Part shown: in pieces, positions 1-8,520 of the stretch | How the letters are laid out: each line of letters starts with the position of its first letter | Numbering within the stretch: the first letter of the stretch is position 1 | Translations under genes and position numbers: made by a program | DNA from: Methyloversatilis universalis FAM5 | GTDB taxonomy: Bacteria > Pseudomonadota > Gammaproteobacteria > Burkholderiales > Rhodocyclaceae | Reading direction: 5' to 3' | Length of the DNA: 64,000 nucleotides | NCBI RefSeq assembly: GCF_000214035.2 | Contig: NZ_AFHG01000052.1 | Span: forward strand, 591,964 to 655,963 | Notes under the pieces: model-generated | What the model saw: only the letters and a program-made list of their open reading frames with translations | Told to the model about the DNA's origin: nothing | Databases searched by the model: none

Positions 1-263
1 GCGAGCACGCCGAGCGCCAGCGCGGTCAGGCCGATGCGTTCGTGCATGAACAGCTGCGGCGCCCACTGGCGCACCACGCACCGCCAGTCCTCGACCGCGG
101 TCGCGCACTGCGTGTGCAGCAGATCCGATTCCATGATGCCGTGGCGCAGGCCGGCCGCGAGCAGGACGGTCAGCGCGAGCGCCCACAGCAGTCCGGTACC
201 GATGCGCAGGCGCAGGTCGGCGCCGACGGTCGCGGGCAGGAGGGGGGAAGACTGAATATCCAT
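1..263 (-). CDS. Membrane protein of unknown function, N-terminal part (runs off the window)
   Basis: An open frame begins with ATG at 263 and runs leftward off the window; 87 codons are visible. It starts MDIQSSPLLPA, has one hydrophobic segment at about residues 23-38 (GLLWALALTVLLAAGL), then a hydrophilic stretch with two Cys (residues about 53 and 62), and a second hydrophobic segment beginning near residue 77. This suggests an inner-membrane protein with a short periplasmic loop. I do not recognise the family. It diverges from the beta-glucan synthase gene at 467 across about 200 bp. The truncation comes from the window edge. Confidence is moderate because only the N-terminus is seen. 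Confidence 0.55.
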   Translation of the reverse strand, partial: MDIQSSPLLPATVGADLRLRIGTGLLWALALTVLLAAGLRHGIMESDLLHTQCATAVEDWRCVVRQWAPQLFMHERIGLTALALGVL

Positions 264-430
264 ACTGTGTAGGTGGCGTCTGTCAGGGTGCAAAGCGGGA
301 TTTTCGCTGTGTTAGCATCGCCGCGCTGCAACATTCTGCCGTGATCCGGCCAGGGTTTGCAGCCCGATGCCGCATCGCCGTCCAGACACCGCCCGACGAC
401 CGATCGCGGCCCACCGCCTCCCGTGCTGTA

Positions 431-462
431 CCCGACTGCCGGACCCGACTGCCGGACCCGAC
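431..462 (+). repeat. 13-bp tandem repeat just upstream of the glucan synthase start
   Basis: The unit CCCGACTGCCGGA occurs twice in perfect tandem (431-443, 444-456) followed by a partial third copy CCCGAC. It ends 4 bases before the ATG at 467, where a Shine-Dalgarno sequence would normally lie; no good one is visible. Confidence 0.75.
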
Positions 463-466
463 GCGC

Positions 467-3070
467 ATGAAAAGACAGATTTCCTTCGCCCGCGTGATGA
501 TCGCGCTGCTGATTGCAGGCGGTGTGGCCGCGGCGCATTTCGCGCTGTGGGCGGTGAGCAACCGCCCGGTCAGCGTGATCGAGCCGCTCGATTACATCGA
601 CGGTTTTTCCTACAGCCCCTACCGCCGCGACCAGACCCCGCTCAAGGGCAAGTATCCGAGCTACGCCGACATCGAGGCGGACATGAAGCAGCTGGGCGGC
701 ATCGCCCACCGCATCCGCACCTACAACTCGACCGAGAACCCGGAAGTGTCGGATCTGGCGCGCCAGTTCGACCTGAAGGTGACCGCCGGCGCCTGGCTGG
801 ACCGCAACAAGGAGAAGAACCGGCGCGAGATCGGTGCGGTGCTGGCCGATGCCCGGCTGCACGACAACATCGACCGCATCATCGTCGGCAACGAAGTGCT
901 GCTGCGCGACGACCTCACCTTCCCCGAGATGTACGCCTATCTCGACGAGGTGCGCAACGCGACCGACCTGCCGGTGTCCACCGCCGAGCCCTGGCACGTG
1001 TGGCTGAAGAATCCGGAACTGGCCGACCACGTCGACTTCCTCGCGGTGCATCTGCTGCCGTACCACGAGGGCGTGCCGGTCGAGAAGGCGGTCGATTACG
1101 CGATGGCGCGCTACCTTGAGCTGGTCGAGGCCTTCCCCGGTCGTGCCATCCTGATTTCCGAAATCGGCTGGCCGAGCAAGGGGCCGACGCTGCAGGCCGC
1201 GGTGGCGTCGGAACAGAATCAGGCCCGTTTCGTGCGCGAGTTCCTGCACCGTGCGCTGTGCAAGAACATCGACTACTTCCTGATCGAAGCCTACGACCAG
1301 CCGTGGAAGATCGACATCGAAGGCTGGGCCGGCGCCTACTGGGGCATGTTCAACGCCGACCGCGAACTGAAGTTCCCGCTCGAAGGCACGGTGGACCGCA
1401 ACAGCGGCTGGATGGACGACGCGCTGCTGGCCACCGTGTTCGCGCTGGTGCCGATGCTGCTGCTGTGTCTGGTGCAGCGGGGCATGAGCGTTGGTGGCCA
1501 GCTGTGGATGTGCGTGCTGGTGCAGTCCTGCGTTACCGCCATCGTGATTGCCGCCCGTCTGCCGGCGGACTACTACTTCACGCTGCGCGACCTGACCGCG
1601 CTGGTCGGACTGGTATTCGGCGTGGTGCTGACCGCCGGCGTGCTGCTCACCAACGGGTTCGAGTTCGCCGAGGTGTTCTTCAAGCCGCGCTGGCGCCGGG
1701 CCTACAAGCCGGCCGAGCCGCTGCCGCCGGAGCAGCAGCCCTTCGTGTCGGTGCACCTGGCCTGCTGTAACGAGCCGCCGGACATGGTGATCGCCACCAT
1801 CGACAGTCTGGCCGCGATGGACTATCAGAACTTCGAAGTCATCGTGGTCGACAACAACACCAAGGACGAGGCGCTGTGGAAGCCGGTCGAGGCGCGCATG
1901 GCCGAGCTGGGTCCGCGCTTCCGCTTCTTCCATCTGCCGCAGTGGCCGGGCTTCAAGGCGGGTGCGCTGAATTTCGCGATGAAGCAGATCGATCCGCGCA
2001 CCGAAGTGGTCGGCGTGGTCGATGCCGACTACGTGGTTACCCCCGACTGGCTGAGCGCGCTGGTGCCGCATTTCCGCGATCAGAAGGTGGCGGTGGTGCA
2101 GGCGCCGCAGGCGCACCGCGAATGGGAACGCCACTTCTTCAAGCGCATGTGCAACTGGGAGTTCGACGGCTTCTTCCGTATCGGCATGCACCACCGGCAC
2201 GAGCGCAACGCGCTGATCCAGCACGGCACGATGACGCTGGTGCGCCGTGCGCGGCTGGAGGAATCGGGCAACTGGTCGGAGTGGTGCATCTGCGAGGACA
2301 CCGAACTGGGGCTGCGCCTGCTCGAGCGCGGCGACGAACTGCGCTACATCGATCGCGTGTTCGGCCGCGGCCTGACGCCGGCCAGTTTCGCGGCGCTGAA
2401 GTCGCAGCGCTTCCGCTGGGCTTTCGGTGCGATGCAGATCATGAAGGGCCACTGGCATGCGCTGGTGGGCAAGAGCCAGCTGACCGCCGGTCAGCGCTAT
2501 CACTTCATCACCGGCTGGTTCTCGTGGTTCGGCGACGCGCTGCAGTTCATGTTCGCGCTGGGCGCCATCGGCTGGACTGCCGCCATGCTGATCTGGCCCA
2601 AGATGTTCTCGCTGCCGGTCACCATCATGCTGGCACCGGTGCTCGGCCTGCTGGTCGCCAAGGCGGCGATGGGGCCCATCCTGTACCGGCGCGCGATGGA
2701 CTGCCCGTGGGCCGACATCGCCGGCGCCTCGCTGGTCAGCCTGGGCCTGTCGCACGCGATCGCGCGCGGCATCATCGCCGGCCTCACCCACAAGCGCGGC
2801 GTGTTCCTGCGCACCGCCAAGGGCAAGGCCGAGGGCGGGCTGGCCAAGTTCTTCCAGCCGATACGCGAAGAGATGTATCTGCTGCTCGCGCTGCTGTCGG
2901 CCGGTGGCGCCATGCTGGCGCTGCGCGGCACCGACAGCGTCGAGGTGCTGCTTTGGGTGACCATGCTGGGCCTGCAGTCGCTGCCTTACTGGGCGGCGCT
3001 GGCCTGCCAGTTCATCGCACAGCTGCCGGAAAAGCCGGCGCCAGCGTCGGCCAAGGCCCAGGTTGCCTGA
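467..3070 (+). CDS. Beta-glucan synthase, GH17 domain fused to family 2 glycosyltransferase (NdvB-like)
   Basis: A 867-residue membrane enzyme. A signal-anchor helix (about residues 8-27) precedes a periplasmic GH17 domain with both expected catalytic glutamates, E143 in VGNEVLLR and E232 in ISEIGWPS. Two or three membrane helices follow. A cytoplasmic GT2 domain then carries the DAD motif (519-521), an EDTELGLRL segment and QRFRW (647-651), and several C-terminal helices end the protein. Known NdvB-type proteins with this order make or remodel beta-(1,3)-linked, often cyclic, periplasmic glucans from UDP-glucose. The start at 467 is preferred over an upstream GTG at 341 because the signal anchor begins there. 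It overlaps or abuts the next GH17 gene, so the two are probably one operon. The exact linkage made is inferred, so no gene symbol is given. Confidence 0.88.
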   Translation: MKRQISFARVMIALLIAGGVAAAHFALWAVSNRPVSVIEPLDYIDGFSYSPYRRDQTPLKGKYPSYADIEADMKQLGGIAHRIRTYNSTENPEVSDLARQFDLKVTAGAWLDRNKEKNRREIGAVLADARLHDNIDRIIVGNEVLLRDDLTFPEMYAYLDEVRNATDLPVSTAEPWHVWLKNPELADHVDFLAVHLLPYHEGVPVEKAVDYAMARYLELVEAFPGRAILISEIGWPSKGPTLQAAVASEQNQARFVREFLHRALCKNIDYFLIEAYDQPWKIDIEGWAGAYWGMFNADRELKFPLEGTVDRNSGWMDDALLATVFALVPMLLLCLVQRGMSVGGQLWMCVLVQSCVTAIVIAARLPADYYFTLRDLTALVGLVFGVVLTAGVLLTNGFEFAEVFFKPRWRRAYKPAEPLPPEQQPFVSVHLACCNEPPDMVIATIDSLAAMDYQNFEVIVVDNNTKDEALWKPVEARMAELGPRFRFFHLPQWPGFKAGALNFAMKQIDPRTEVVGVVDADYVVTPDWLSALVPHFRDQKVAVVQAPQAHREWERHFFKRMCNWEFDGFFRIGMHHRHERNALIQHGTMTLVRRARLEESGNWSEWCICEDTELGLRLLERGDELRYIDRVFGRGLTPASFAALKSQRFRWAFGAMQIMKGHWHALVGKSQLTAGQRYHFITGWFSWFGDALQFMFALGAIGWTAAMLIWPKMFSLPVTIMLAPVLGLLVAKAAMGPILYRRAMDCPWADIAGASLVSLGLSHAIARGIIAGLTHKRGVFLRTAKGKAEGGLAKFFQPIREEMYLLLALLSAGGAMLALRGTDSVEVLLWVTMLGLQSLPYWAALACQFIAQLPEKPAPASAKAQVA

Positions 3071-3074
3071 CGCG

Positions 3075-4625
3075 ATGATCGAACCGCTGAACCGCGCGCC
3101 GCGCTGGGCGCGCTATGCCCTGGTGCATCTGGTTGCACTGGCGCTGATGGCGTTCTGGCTGTGGCGCGCCAACCAGCCGCAGGCGCTGGCCGAGGTGCCG
3201 CCAGACCAGGCTCGGCTGCAGTGCGTGTCCTACGCGCCTTATTACCGGCCGGGCGAGTCGCCGCTGGTGCCCGGTTTCCGGGTCGAGCGCGAGCGCATCG
3301 ACGCCGACCTGGCCCGGCTGGCCCGGGTGACCGACTGCGTCCGCCTGTATTCGGTCGATCAGGGTCTGGACGCGGTGCCCGAACTGGCCGGCAAGCACGG
3401 GCTGAAAGTGCTGGTCGGTGCCTGGATTGGTGGCGACCTGAAGCGCAACGATGCGGAACTGAGCGAGGCGATCGCGCTGGCCAACCGCCATCGTGACGTG
3501 GTGCGCGGCCTCATCGTCGGCAACGAGGTGCTGCTGCGGCGGGAACAGACCGAAGCGGCCATGCGGGCCTACATCGAGCGCGCGCAGCGCGAAACCGAGG
3601 TGCCGGTCACCTATGCCGACGTGTGGGAGTTCTGGCTCAGGCACCGCGGGCTCGCCGACAGCGTCGATTTCGCGACCGTGCACATCCTGCCCTACTGGGA
3701 AGACCATCCGCAGGCCATCGACGACGCGATCATGCATGTCGAGACGGTGATGGACCGCATGTCCGCCGATCTCGGCAAGCCGCTGCTGATCGGTGAGACC
3801 GGCTGGCCCAGCCAGGGCAAGCAGCGCGACGGCGCACGCCCGGGTCTGGTCGAACAGGCGCGCTATCTGCGTGAATTCCTGCTGGCGGCGCAGGCGCACG
3901 GCTGGCGGTACAACGTGATCGAGGCCTACGACCAGCCGTGGAAGCGCCTGCTGGAGGGTACGGTGGGTGGCTACTGGGGTGTGCTGGATTCGGCCGGTCA
4001 CGCCAAGTTCGGCTGGCACGGCGCACAGGCCGAGCGCAACGACGGCGCGACCCCGCTGACCGCCGGTGCCGCCGGCCTGCTGATCGGGGTGTGCGTGGTG
4101 CTGGCGGCGCGGGTGCGCCGATCGGGCGCCGCGGCGGCGTGCGCACTGTCGGGCGCGCTGGCCGGTCTGGTCGCGCTGCTGCAGTGGGAGTATCTGCTGC
4201 TCGCCTGCCGCAACCTGCCGGAATGGCTGGGCATGGGCGCCGTCGCGCTGGCTGGCTGGGCGGCCTGGGCGCTGCTGCCCTTCGCGCTGACCGGGCGTGC
4301 GCTGGGCGCGCTGCGCGCGGCGCTGCGGGTGCTGCTGTTCGGGCTGGCGGTGGCCGGTCTGCTGCTGGCGGTCGACGGCCGTTACCGCGACTTCCCCTTC
4401 CTGCTGTTCGCGCTGCCGGCGCTGCAGTTCGGTCTGGCGGCGCGCTGGGCCGGCTTCGGCCTGATGCCGGCGCTGCCCGAAACACGGCTGTTCGCGCTGG
4501 TCGCGGTCACCGGCAGCACGCTTGCATGGCTGGCCGACTGGCGCAACCCACAGGCGCTGGCCTGGGCGCTGCTGGCCGCCGTGCTGGCGGCCGCTTTCGC
4601 AAGGCCCGGCTCAGCCCGCGACTGA
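3075..4625 (+). CDS. Stand-alone GH17 membrane protein, partner of the glucan synthase
   Basis: A 516-residue protein starting at ATG 3075, 4 bases after the preceding stop; a TTG at 3063 would overlap that stop. An N-terminal helix (residues about 14-31) leads into a GH17 domain clearly related to the one in the upstream gene. Both catalytic glutamates are kept, in VGNEVLLRRE and IGETGWPSQG. The C-terminal 180 residues are about six or seven hydrophobic helices with no glycosyltransferase. GH17 domains of this bacterial group act as beta-1,3-glucan transglycosylases or hydrolases, so this protein probably trims, branches or cyclises the glucan made by its neighbour. Its end overlaps the end of the convergent PEBP-family gene by 15 bases. 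Confidence 0.8.
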   Translation: MIEPLNRAPRWARYALVHLVALALMAFWLWRANQPQALAEVPPDQARLQCVSYAPYYRPGESPLVPGFRVERERIDADLARLARVTDCVRLYSVDQGLDAVPELAGKHGLKVLVGAWIGGDLKRNDAELSEAIALANRHRDVVRGLIVGNEVLLRREQTEAAMRAYIERAQRETEVPVTYADVWEFWLRHRGLADSVDFATVHILPYWEDHPQAIDDAIMHVETVMDRMSADLGKPLLIGETGWPSQGKQRDGARPGLVEQARYLREFLLAAQAHGWRYNVIEAYDQPWKRLLEGTVGGYWGVLDSAGHAKFGWHGAQAERNDGATPLTAGAAGLLIGVCVVLAARVRRSGAAAACALSGALAGLVALLQWEYLLLACRNLPEWLGMGAVALAGWAAWALLPFALTGRALGALRAALRVLLFGLAVAGLLLAVDGRYRDFPFLLFALPALQFGLAARWAGFGLMPALPETRLFALVAVTGSTLAWLADWRNPQALAWALLAAVLAAAFARPGSARD

Positions 4626-5237
4626 GGGGTTCAGCGCATAGACGCCGGTCAGGCTGGCCTGACCGAGCACATGGCCGGACAGTGCGGCCTTCACCGCGTC
4701 CATCGTGAGGCGCCCCTCGACCGGCAGCCGGTCGACATCCAGCGCGTACAGCGTGAATACGTAGTGATGCAGGATTTCGTCATTCCACGGCGGACAGGGA
4801 CCGTCGTAGCCGTGGTAGTCGCCTTTCATCTGTTCGTCGCCGGCAAACCACGCGGTGTAGTCATTGATGCCCTGACGGGTGCCGCGCGGACCGGCCGGGC
4901 CGGGCTTGCCGGCGGGTGTGACCGACGACGAGAACTCGCCTTCGGCGATCTCGCCCTCGGGCGCCAGATCCACCAGTATCCAGTGGGTGAAGTCGCCGCG
5001 CGGCAGGCTGGCCGGCACGGTGCGGCCGTCCTGGTTCACGTCGTCGCCGCGCGTGGGCACGTCCGGATCGTGGCAGGTGAGCACCAGCGAACGGGTGCCG
5101 GCCGGCAGGCCGGACCAGGCAAGATGCGGATTGCGGTTGCCGCCCAGCTGCGCACGGCCCTGACCGTCCGGAATGCAGAAGGCGTTGTCGCCCGGAATGC
5201 GGGCACCGTCAGTGAAGGTCCTGCTCGTCAGTTTCAT
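4611..5237 (-). CDS. YbhB/YbcL-family (PEBP, Raf-kinase-inhibitor-like) protein
   Basis: A 208-residue protein that matches the bacterial phosphatidylethanolamine-binding protein fold. The diagnostic ligand-pocket segments are present: TCHDPDVP, then FTHWILVDL, then GYDGPCPPWNDE and HHYVFTLYALD. The family binds anionic small ligands and its physiological role in bacteria is uncertain. The ATG at 5237 is chosen because the conserved MKLTSRTFTDGARIP N-terminus begins there. The gene lies 14 bases downstream of murJ on the same strand, so it may be co-transcribed, but no functional link is apparent. It converges on the GH17 gene with a 15-base tail overlap. Confidence 0.85.
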   Translation of the reverse strand: MKLTSRTFTDGARIPGDNAFCIPDGQGRAQLGGNRNPHLAWSGLPAGTRSLVLTCHDPDVPTRGDDVNQDGRTVPASLPRGDFTHWILVDLAPEGEIAEGEFSSSVTPAGKPGPAGPRGTRQGINDYTAWFAGDEQMKGDYHGYDGPCPPWNDEILHHYVFTLYALDVDRLPVEGRLTMDAVKAALSGHVLGQASLTGVYALNPSVAG

Positions 5238-5251
5238 GGTCACGCTCCTCG

Positions 5252-6790
5252 TTACGAGGCCGCGCGACGGGAAAAATCGCGCAGCCGGAAACCCAGTGCG
5301 AACAGCACCGCGAAATAGGCGCCGGCGCCGGCAGGCACCAGCCAGCACAGGTGCAGGATGCGGACGAGTGTGCCCATCTGCAGCCAGTCACCCGGCAGTC
5401 GGGCACCGAAGTACAGCACCGTGCCCATGACGGACAGCGCGGACAGCATCTTGATCCAGAAGGTTCGCCAGCCGGGCGCGGGCGTGTAAGCACCGATCCG
5501 CCTCAGTCCGCGATACAGGAAGACGGCATTGACCAGCGACGCCAGCCCGATGGACAGCGCCAGACCGGCGTGCGCGAAAGGCTTGATGAAGGCGAGGTTC
5601 ATCAGCTGGGTGAGCACCAGCACGCCGAGCGCGATCTTGACCGGGGTGCGGATGTCCTGCCGCGAATAGAAGCCGGGCGCCAGCACCTTGACCAGGATGA
5701 GACCGGTCAGCCCGACGCTGTAGGCCAGCAGTGCTGAACGGGTCTGCATCACGTCGTGGGCGGAGAACTGGCCGTGGTGGAACAGCGTGGCAATCAGCGG
5801 CGTGGCGAGCAGGCCGAGCGCGAGTGCTGCCGGCAGTGTGAGCAGCAGGGTCAGGCGCAGGCCCCAGTCCAGCAGCGCAGAAAATTCAGTGCCGTTGCCA
5901 TCGGCGTGGCTGCGCGACAGCGAGGGCAGCAGGATGGTACCCAGCGCGACGCCCAGCAGGCCGGCCGGAAATTCCATCAGCCGGTCGGCGTAGTAGAGCC
6001 AGGACACCGATCCGCTTTCGAGGAAGGACGCAAACACCGTATTGATGAGCAGCGAAATCTGCGACACCGATACACCCAGTATCGCCGGCAGCATGAGCTT
6101 GAAGATCCGGCGCACGCCCGGGTCCTGCAGGTCCAGCCGCGGGCGCGGCAGCATGCCGATGCGCGCCAGCGCAGGCAGCTGCATCGCCAGCTGCAGCGCG
6201 CCGCCGATGAACACCGCCCACGCCAGCGCCAGCACCGGCGGGTCGAACCACGGTGCCGCGAACAGGCTCATGAAGATGAAGCTGAGGTTCAGCAGCACTG
6301 GCGTGAAGGCGGGCACCGCGAAGCGGCTGAAAGTATTCAGCACGCCGCCGGCCATGGCGACCAGCGACATGAACAGGATGTAGGGAAAGGTGATGCGGGT
6401 GAGCGTCACCGTCAGATCGAACTTGTCGGCGTCTGCGGCGAAGCCGGGCGCGGTCACATAGATGATGACCGGCGCGGTGACGATGCCGATCACCGTCACC
6501 GCGGCAACCACCAGCGCGAGCAGCGTGGCAACGTGGTCAATCAGCGTCCGGGTATCGTCGGTACCGCGCCGGTTGCGGTATTCGCCCAGTATCGGCACGA
6601 AAGCCTGGGAGAAGGCGCCTTCGGCAAACATGCGCCGCAGCAGGTTGGGCAGCCGGAAGGCGACGAAGAAGGCGTCGGTGGCCATGCCGGCACCGAAGGC
6701 CCGGGCAATGAAGAAGTCGCGGACGAAACCGAGGATGCGTGACAGCAGCGTCATGCTGCTGACCGTCGCGAGGGCGCGGAGCAGGTTCAT
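5252..6790 (-). CDS. murJ: Lipid II flippase MurJ
   Basis: A 512-residue polytopic membrane protein of the MATE/MOP superfamily, with about 14 predicted helices. It begins [20 protein letters not shown] and contains the MurJ hallmark [20 protein letters not shown] with the following [13 protein letters not shown] segment. MurJ moves lipid-linked peptidoglycan precursor across the inner membrane. The start at 6790 is supported by alignment to the usual N-terminus; an in-frame extension to 6955 would overlap the divergent rpsT promoter and is rejected. The murJ-rpsT divergent arrangement is common in betaproteobacteria. Confidence 0.95.
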   Translation of the reverse strand: MNLLRALATVSSMTLLSRILGFVRDFFIARAFGAGMATDAFFVAFRLPNLLRRMFAEGAFSQAFVPILGEYRNRRGTDDTRTLIDHVATLLALVVAAVTVIGIVTAPVIIYVTAPGFAADADKFDLTVTLTRITFPYILFMSLVAMAGGVLNTFSRFAVPAFTPVLLNLSFIFMSLFAAPWFDPPVLALAWAVFIGGALQLAMQLPALARIGMLPRPRLDLQDPGVRRIFKLMLPAILGVSVSQISLLINTVFASFLESGSVSWLYYADRLMEFPAGLLGVALGTILLPSLSRSHADGNGTEFSALLDWGLRLTLLLTLPAALALGLLATPLIATLFHHGQFSAHDVMQTRSALLAYSVGLTGLILVKVLAPGFYSRQDIRTPVKIALGVLVLTQLMNLAFIKPFAHAGLALSIGLASLVNAVFLYRGLRRIGAYTPAPGWRTFWIKMLSALSVMGTVLYFGARLPGDWLQMGTLVRILHLCWLVPAGAGAYFAVLFALGFRLRDFSRRAAS

Positions 6791-6870
6791 CGGGGCAGGG
6801 CGTTGCGAAACAGCGCGCACCTTACCAGAGGCGGCTGCTGCCGGATGCGGTGCGGCAAACGTGACAGGAC

Positions 6871-6899
6871 TTGCGCGGCGCGCGCCGGATGCGTATACT
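6871..6899 (+). promoter_or_regulatory. Sigma-70 promoter for rpsT
   Basis: TTGCGC (6871-6876) and TATACT (6894-6899) are separated by 17 bases. Transcription would begin near 6906, giving a leader of about 28 bases before the rpsT ATG at 6934. Confidence 0.75.
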
Positions 6900-6933
6900 C
6901 GCGCGTTTTCCCGAATACCACTTCGCAAGAAAC

Positions 6934-7206
6934 ATGGCCAATTCCGCACAAGCACGCAAGCGCGCCCGTCAGGCGATCGTTCGTCGTGATCACAACATGA
7001 GCCAGCGCTCGGAGCTGCGCACCGCCATCAAGAACGTTCGCAAGGCCATCCTGGCCGGCGACAAGGCAGCCGCGCAAGCCGTGTTCGTGCAGGCACAGGC
7101 GACCATCGACAGCATCGCTGACAAGAACATCATCCACAAGAACAAGGCCGCTCGTCACAAGAGCCGCCTGTCCGGCGCCATCAAGGCGATGGGCCTGGCT
7201 GCCTGA
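6934..7206 (+). CDS. rpsT: 30S ribosomal protein S20
   Basis: A 90-residue, Lys/Arg/Ala-rich protein starting [13 protein letters not shown], the classic S20 N-terminus, and containing [11 protein letters not shown] near the end. It binds 16S rRNA in the small subunit. It is a single-gene unit: a strong promoter lies just upstream and an intrinsic terminator begins 30 bases after the stop. It diverges from murJ. Confidence 0.97.
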   Translation: MANSAQARKRARQAIVRRDHNMSQRSELRTAIKNVRKAILAGDKAAAQAVFVQAQATIDSIADKNIIHKNKAARHKSRLSGAIKAMGLAA

Positions 7207-7236
7207 GCTGTGGATGCAGCGCCCTGAAGGGCGCGC

Positions 7237-7268
7237 AAAAAAAAGCCGACCATGTGGTCGGCTTTTTT
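7237..7268 (+). terminator. Intrinsic terminator after rpsT
   Basis: An A-run precedes a 9-bp stem (AGCCGACCA / TGGTCGGCT) with a 2-base loop, followed by a T-run. The A-run on the left means it could also work on the minus strand. Confidence 0.9.
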
Positions 7269-7438
7269 ATTGCTGTTTTCTGTTTGTCGTCAGGTCTGCG
7301 GCGTCATTCCGTCACCGCCCGATCCGGCCCTTCGGTGCGGCCATGATCGATATCGGGACGCAGGCGTCCGGAAAAAGGATGCTTCCGGACGCCGTGTGCC
7401 TGCGTTGACGCGCCCGGCAGTCTGCCGGAAGGGCGGTG

Positions 7439-7813
7439 TCAGAGCTCCGCCGCGCCGACCTCGAAATCGACCTTCAGGTCATTGTCGCGCGCGAAGTGCA
7501 TCAGGAAATTGTAGGCCAGCGGTTCGAGCTCATAGAGGCGGGCGTCTACGAACACGCATTTTTCGCCGGTAATCCAGCAACCGGGCCGTACGAAGGGGGA
7601 ATAGCGCATTTTGCGCTGGCTGCCGAAGGACGACATGACGCCACAGAGGCGGTCGGACCAGTCGCTCGGACGGAAAGTCTTGCCCTTGCTCGTGGCGCCG
7701 ATGATGGTGAAGCTGCGGGCACGTCGGGGATCGTCCGCCTGCCGGACAAGCGTTTCGTTGGCCGGCGCCGGGGTAGCGGCGGGCTGGAGCTGGGGCTGAG
7801 GGATCGCACTCAT
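7439..7813 (-). CDS. DUF3579-family protein
   Basis: A 124-residue cytoplasmic protein. An N-terminal Pro/Ala/Gln-rich stretch of about 35 residues is followed by the conserved domain: SFTIIGATSKGKTFRPSDW, DRLCGVMSSFG, YSPFVRPGCW and LEPLAYNFLMHFARDNDL. This matches my recollection of DUF3579, a small betaproteobacterial family of unknown function. ATG 7813 is chosen; the frame stays open to 7933, but that extension has no conserved features. It diverges from the 86-residue gene at 8002. Confidence 0.75.
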   Translation of the reverse strand: MSAIPQPQLQPAATPAPANETLVRQADDPRRARSFTIIGATSKGKTFRPSDWSDRLCGVMSSFGSQRKMRYSPFVRPGCWITGEKCVFVDARLYELEPLAYNFLMHFARDNDLKVDFEVGAAEL

Positions 7814-7943
7814 GTTCTGTTCAGGGGCCTCCGGCGGATCGTGGGCCCGGGCTGCACCGATGTGCTTGTGGCAGGTGCGGCTCCGGGGCGGTGTTGCGTC
7901 AGACAGTACTCTTCGTTTTTCTTTTAAAAACAACAGTAAGTTG

Positions 7944-7972
7944 TTGTAAAGCTCAAGTTGTATTTCTATACT
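7944..7972 (+). promoter_or_regulatory. Sigma-70 promoter for the small gene at 8002
   Basis: TTGTAA (7944-7949) and TATACT (7967-7972) have a 17-base spacer in a locally AT-rich stretch. A short inverted repeat, ACAAC (7930-7934) / GTTGT (7940-7944), abuts the -35 element and could be an operator. Confidence 0.65.
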
Positions 7973-8001
7973 CCGCCTATCCCTATGAGGAGACGGCGTT
8001 T

Positions 8002-8262
8002 ATGCTCTATTCAAGTCTTCGGTCGCGACGGCACCAGGCAGTGAGTGAACCGTCGTCTCCGGCCCTTCCGCCGCCGATGGCCCGCTTCGGTTTCAGCATC
8101 CGGACCCGCAGTGGCGTACTGATCGAAAATCTCGCCATTCCGGGGGTCAGTGCCGAAGAAGCCGAACGCAAGCTCAGGCAGATCTATATGGGCTGCTCGG
8201 TGATAGCACGCTTCGTGCCAGAGGCCGTGGTCGGTGTGCTGCCGGGACGGCGACAGCCCTAA
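8002..8262 (+). CDS. Small conserved hypothetical protein
   Basis: An 86-residue protein beginning at ATG 8002, with a good ribosome-binding site (GAGGAGA) about 10 bases upstream and a clear sigma-70 promoter at 7944-7972. The C-terminal half, ARFGFSIRTRSGVLIENL followed by AEEAERKLRQIYMGC, resembles a short domain I recall from other Rhodocyclales proteins, with no assigned function. The first 25 residues are low-complexity (Ser/Pro/Arg). An upstream frame extension to 7891 would contain the promoter and is rejected. Confidence 0.65.
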   Translation: MLYSSLRSRRHQAVSEPSSPALPPPMARFGFSIRTRSGVLIENLAIPGVSAEEAERKLRQIYMGCSVIARFVPEAVVGVLPGRRQP

Positions 8263-8422
8263 GTCCATGTTCCTGCATCCATTCGCGTCATCGGCCCCGA
8301 CACCGGGTGCCGTGCGTACCAACAGGAGTGCGCCACCCGGCGGGTGACAATGTGCGCCGCAACATGAGCGGCCTCTGCTACACAGCAGGCGGGCTTTGAA
8401 CTAAAATCCGTTTTCAATCAAG

Positions 8423-8451
8423 CACGGCGGCGCAAGCCGCCGTGTTTTTTT
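8423..8451 (+). terminator. Intrinsic terminator-like hairpin upstream of argD
   Basis: A perfect 9-bp stem, CACGGCGGC / GCCGCCGTG, closed by a GCAA tetraloop, is followed by seven T residues. It lies 160 bases after the stop at 8262 and 70 bases before argD. It may end the upstream transcript or act as an attenuator in the argD leader. Confidence 0.85.
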
Positions 8452-8520
8452 CGCGCCGTGCTTTCTGTTTTCCGCGCTGTGCCGCCTGCGGGCGGGCAGC
8501 AGCGTCCCGGAGCCGTTTTG

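Noticed and set aside
170-2791. 873-codon open frame antisense to the glucan synthase
   Set aside because: It is an antisense shadow of a high-GC gene: low-complexity His/Gln/Arg/Val composition, no recognisable domain, and it is fully covered by a well-supported gene.
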